Below are positions 15,721-16,123 of a stretch of DNA of 16,123 nt, one piece after another. A program made the position numbers and the translations under genes. Source of the DNA: Candidatus Troglogloeales bacterium (GTDB lineage Bacteria > Nitrospirota > Nitrospiria > SBBL01 > SBBT01). Location: positions 1-16,123 of the forward strand of contig SBBT01000016.1 of NCBI GenBank assembly GCA_005239595.1, read 5' to 3'. The notes under the pieces are model-generated. The model made no database searches. It was not told the DNA's origin and was given only the letters and a program-made list of their open reading frames with translations. The number at the start of each line of letters is the position of its first letter. The first letter of the stretch is position 1.

Positions 15721-16123
15721 CTAAAAGCTGCCAGGGGTGACGTATCCCTTTACCAAAATTAGGTAATAATAAAATACGGGGGCTGCGAACGCAACCCCGT
15801 CCAACTTATCAAAAAGGCCGCCATGCGCTGGAATAAGCTGACTGGAATCTTTGACCCCGGCGCTCCTCTTGAACATCGACTCTGTCAGGTCGCCAAGCTG
15901 TCCGAACAGGCCTGACAAAAATGACAGCACAAAGATTTCCCTCCAGGAGAAAATCGGAAGAAAAACCAGTTTTGCAAAACATCCCCCGATGAGACTTGAG
16001 GTTAACCCTCCAATGGCGCCTTCGATTGTTTTGTTGGGGCTTATCTTCACGTGGAGTTTCCGTTTTCCAATCAATCGACCGACATAATAAGCGCCGGCGT
16101 CCCCCAACCAGACAATCCACAAC
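15721..16123 (-). CDS. cdsA: Phosphatidate cytidylyltransferase (CDP-diglyceride synthase), C-terminal part, cut by window edge
   Basis: The last 133 or so residues of a membrane enzyme that makes CDP-diacylglycerol from phosphatidate and CTP. The upstream part lies beyond 16123, so no start codon is in view; the first visible codon (TTG at 16122) is internal. Membrane segments and landmarks: LWIVWLGDAGAYYVGRLIGK, ISPNKTIEGAIGG, then GQLGDLTESMFKRSAGVKD (binding of CTP and metal) and the CDS signature ending IPAHGGLFDKLDG. The signature matches the family pattern as I recall it, except Lys in place of the usual Arg in the D-R-x-D step. It is followed by dxr after 16 bp. Function is expected to be normal. 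Confidence 0.93.
   Translation of the reverse strand, partial: LWIVWLGDAGAYYVGRLIGKRKLHVKISPNKTIEGAIGGLTSSLIGGCFAKLVFLPIFSWREIFVLSFLSGLFGQLGDLTESMFKRSAGVKDSSQLIPAHGGLFDKLDGVAFAAPVFYYYLILVKGYVTPGSF

Overview
The window comes from a Gram-negative bacterium. Three lipobox-bearing lipoproteins, an RseP site-2 protease and the MEP isoprenoid enzymes Dxr and IspG all fit a double-membrane cell. The gene order cdsA-dxr-rseP-ispG-proS is common in Nitrospirota and in the former Deltaproteobacteria. Together with the NB-ARC/TPR signalling protein and the integron-integrase relic, it makes an environmental Nitrospirota-like or deltaproteobacterial-like lineage plausible. That placement is an inference and cannot be settled from this sequence.

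Layout. Positions 1-273 (+) hold the wreck of an integron-integrase-like tyrosine recombinase. It is cut by the window edge, has an internal deletion, and is frameshifted by a 4-bp tandem duplication. Next is a two-gene minus-strand unit, transcribed from 4264 down to 327: a large STAND protein (degenerate class III cyclase domain, NB-ARC ATPase, eight 40-residue TPRs) followed 17 bp later by an ornithine cyclodeaminase/mu-crystallin family enzyme. A 261-bp divergent region separates this from aroD (+), a type I 3-dehydroquinate dehydratase of the shikimate pathway. aroD converges on everything to its right.

From 16123 down to 5468 all genes lie on the minus strand, closely spaced or overlapping. 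The upstream part is housekeeping: cdsA (partial), dxr, rseP, ispG and proS, for phospholipid precursor synthesis, the MEP pathway, membrane proteolysis and prolyl-tRNA synthesis. After a 51-bp gap with a small stem-loop come four exported proteins: a PHP-domain lipoprotein, two different neutral/alkaline ceramidase-family proteins (one carrying two Ca-binding-like DxNxNG loops), and an alpha/beta-hydrolase lipoprotein. The last three overlap or couple translationally. I read them as one envelope hydrolase module, able to cleave amide, phosphoester and carboxyl-ester bonds, hung on the end of an essential operon.

The most interesting items are this ceramidase-pair module, the STAND protein whose cyclase domain has lost its catalytic residues and which is coupled to an amino-acid-metabolism enzyme, and the readable decay history of the integrase. 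I found no CRISPR array, rRNA, tRNA or intact mobile element. No stretch longer than 300 bases is without a gene or gene relic.
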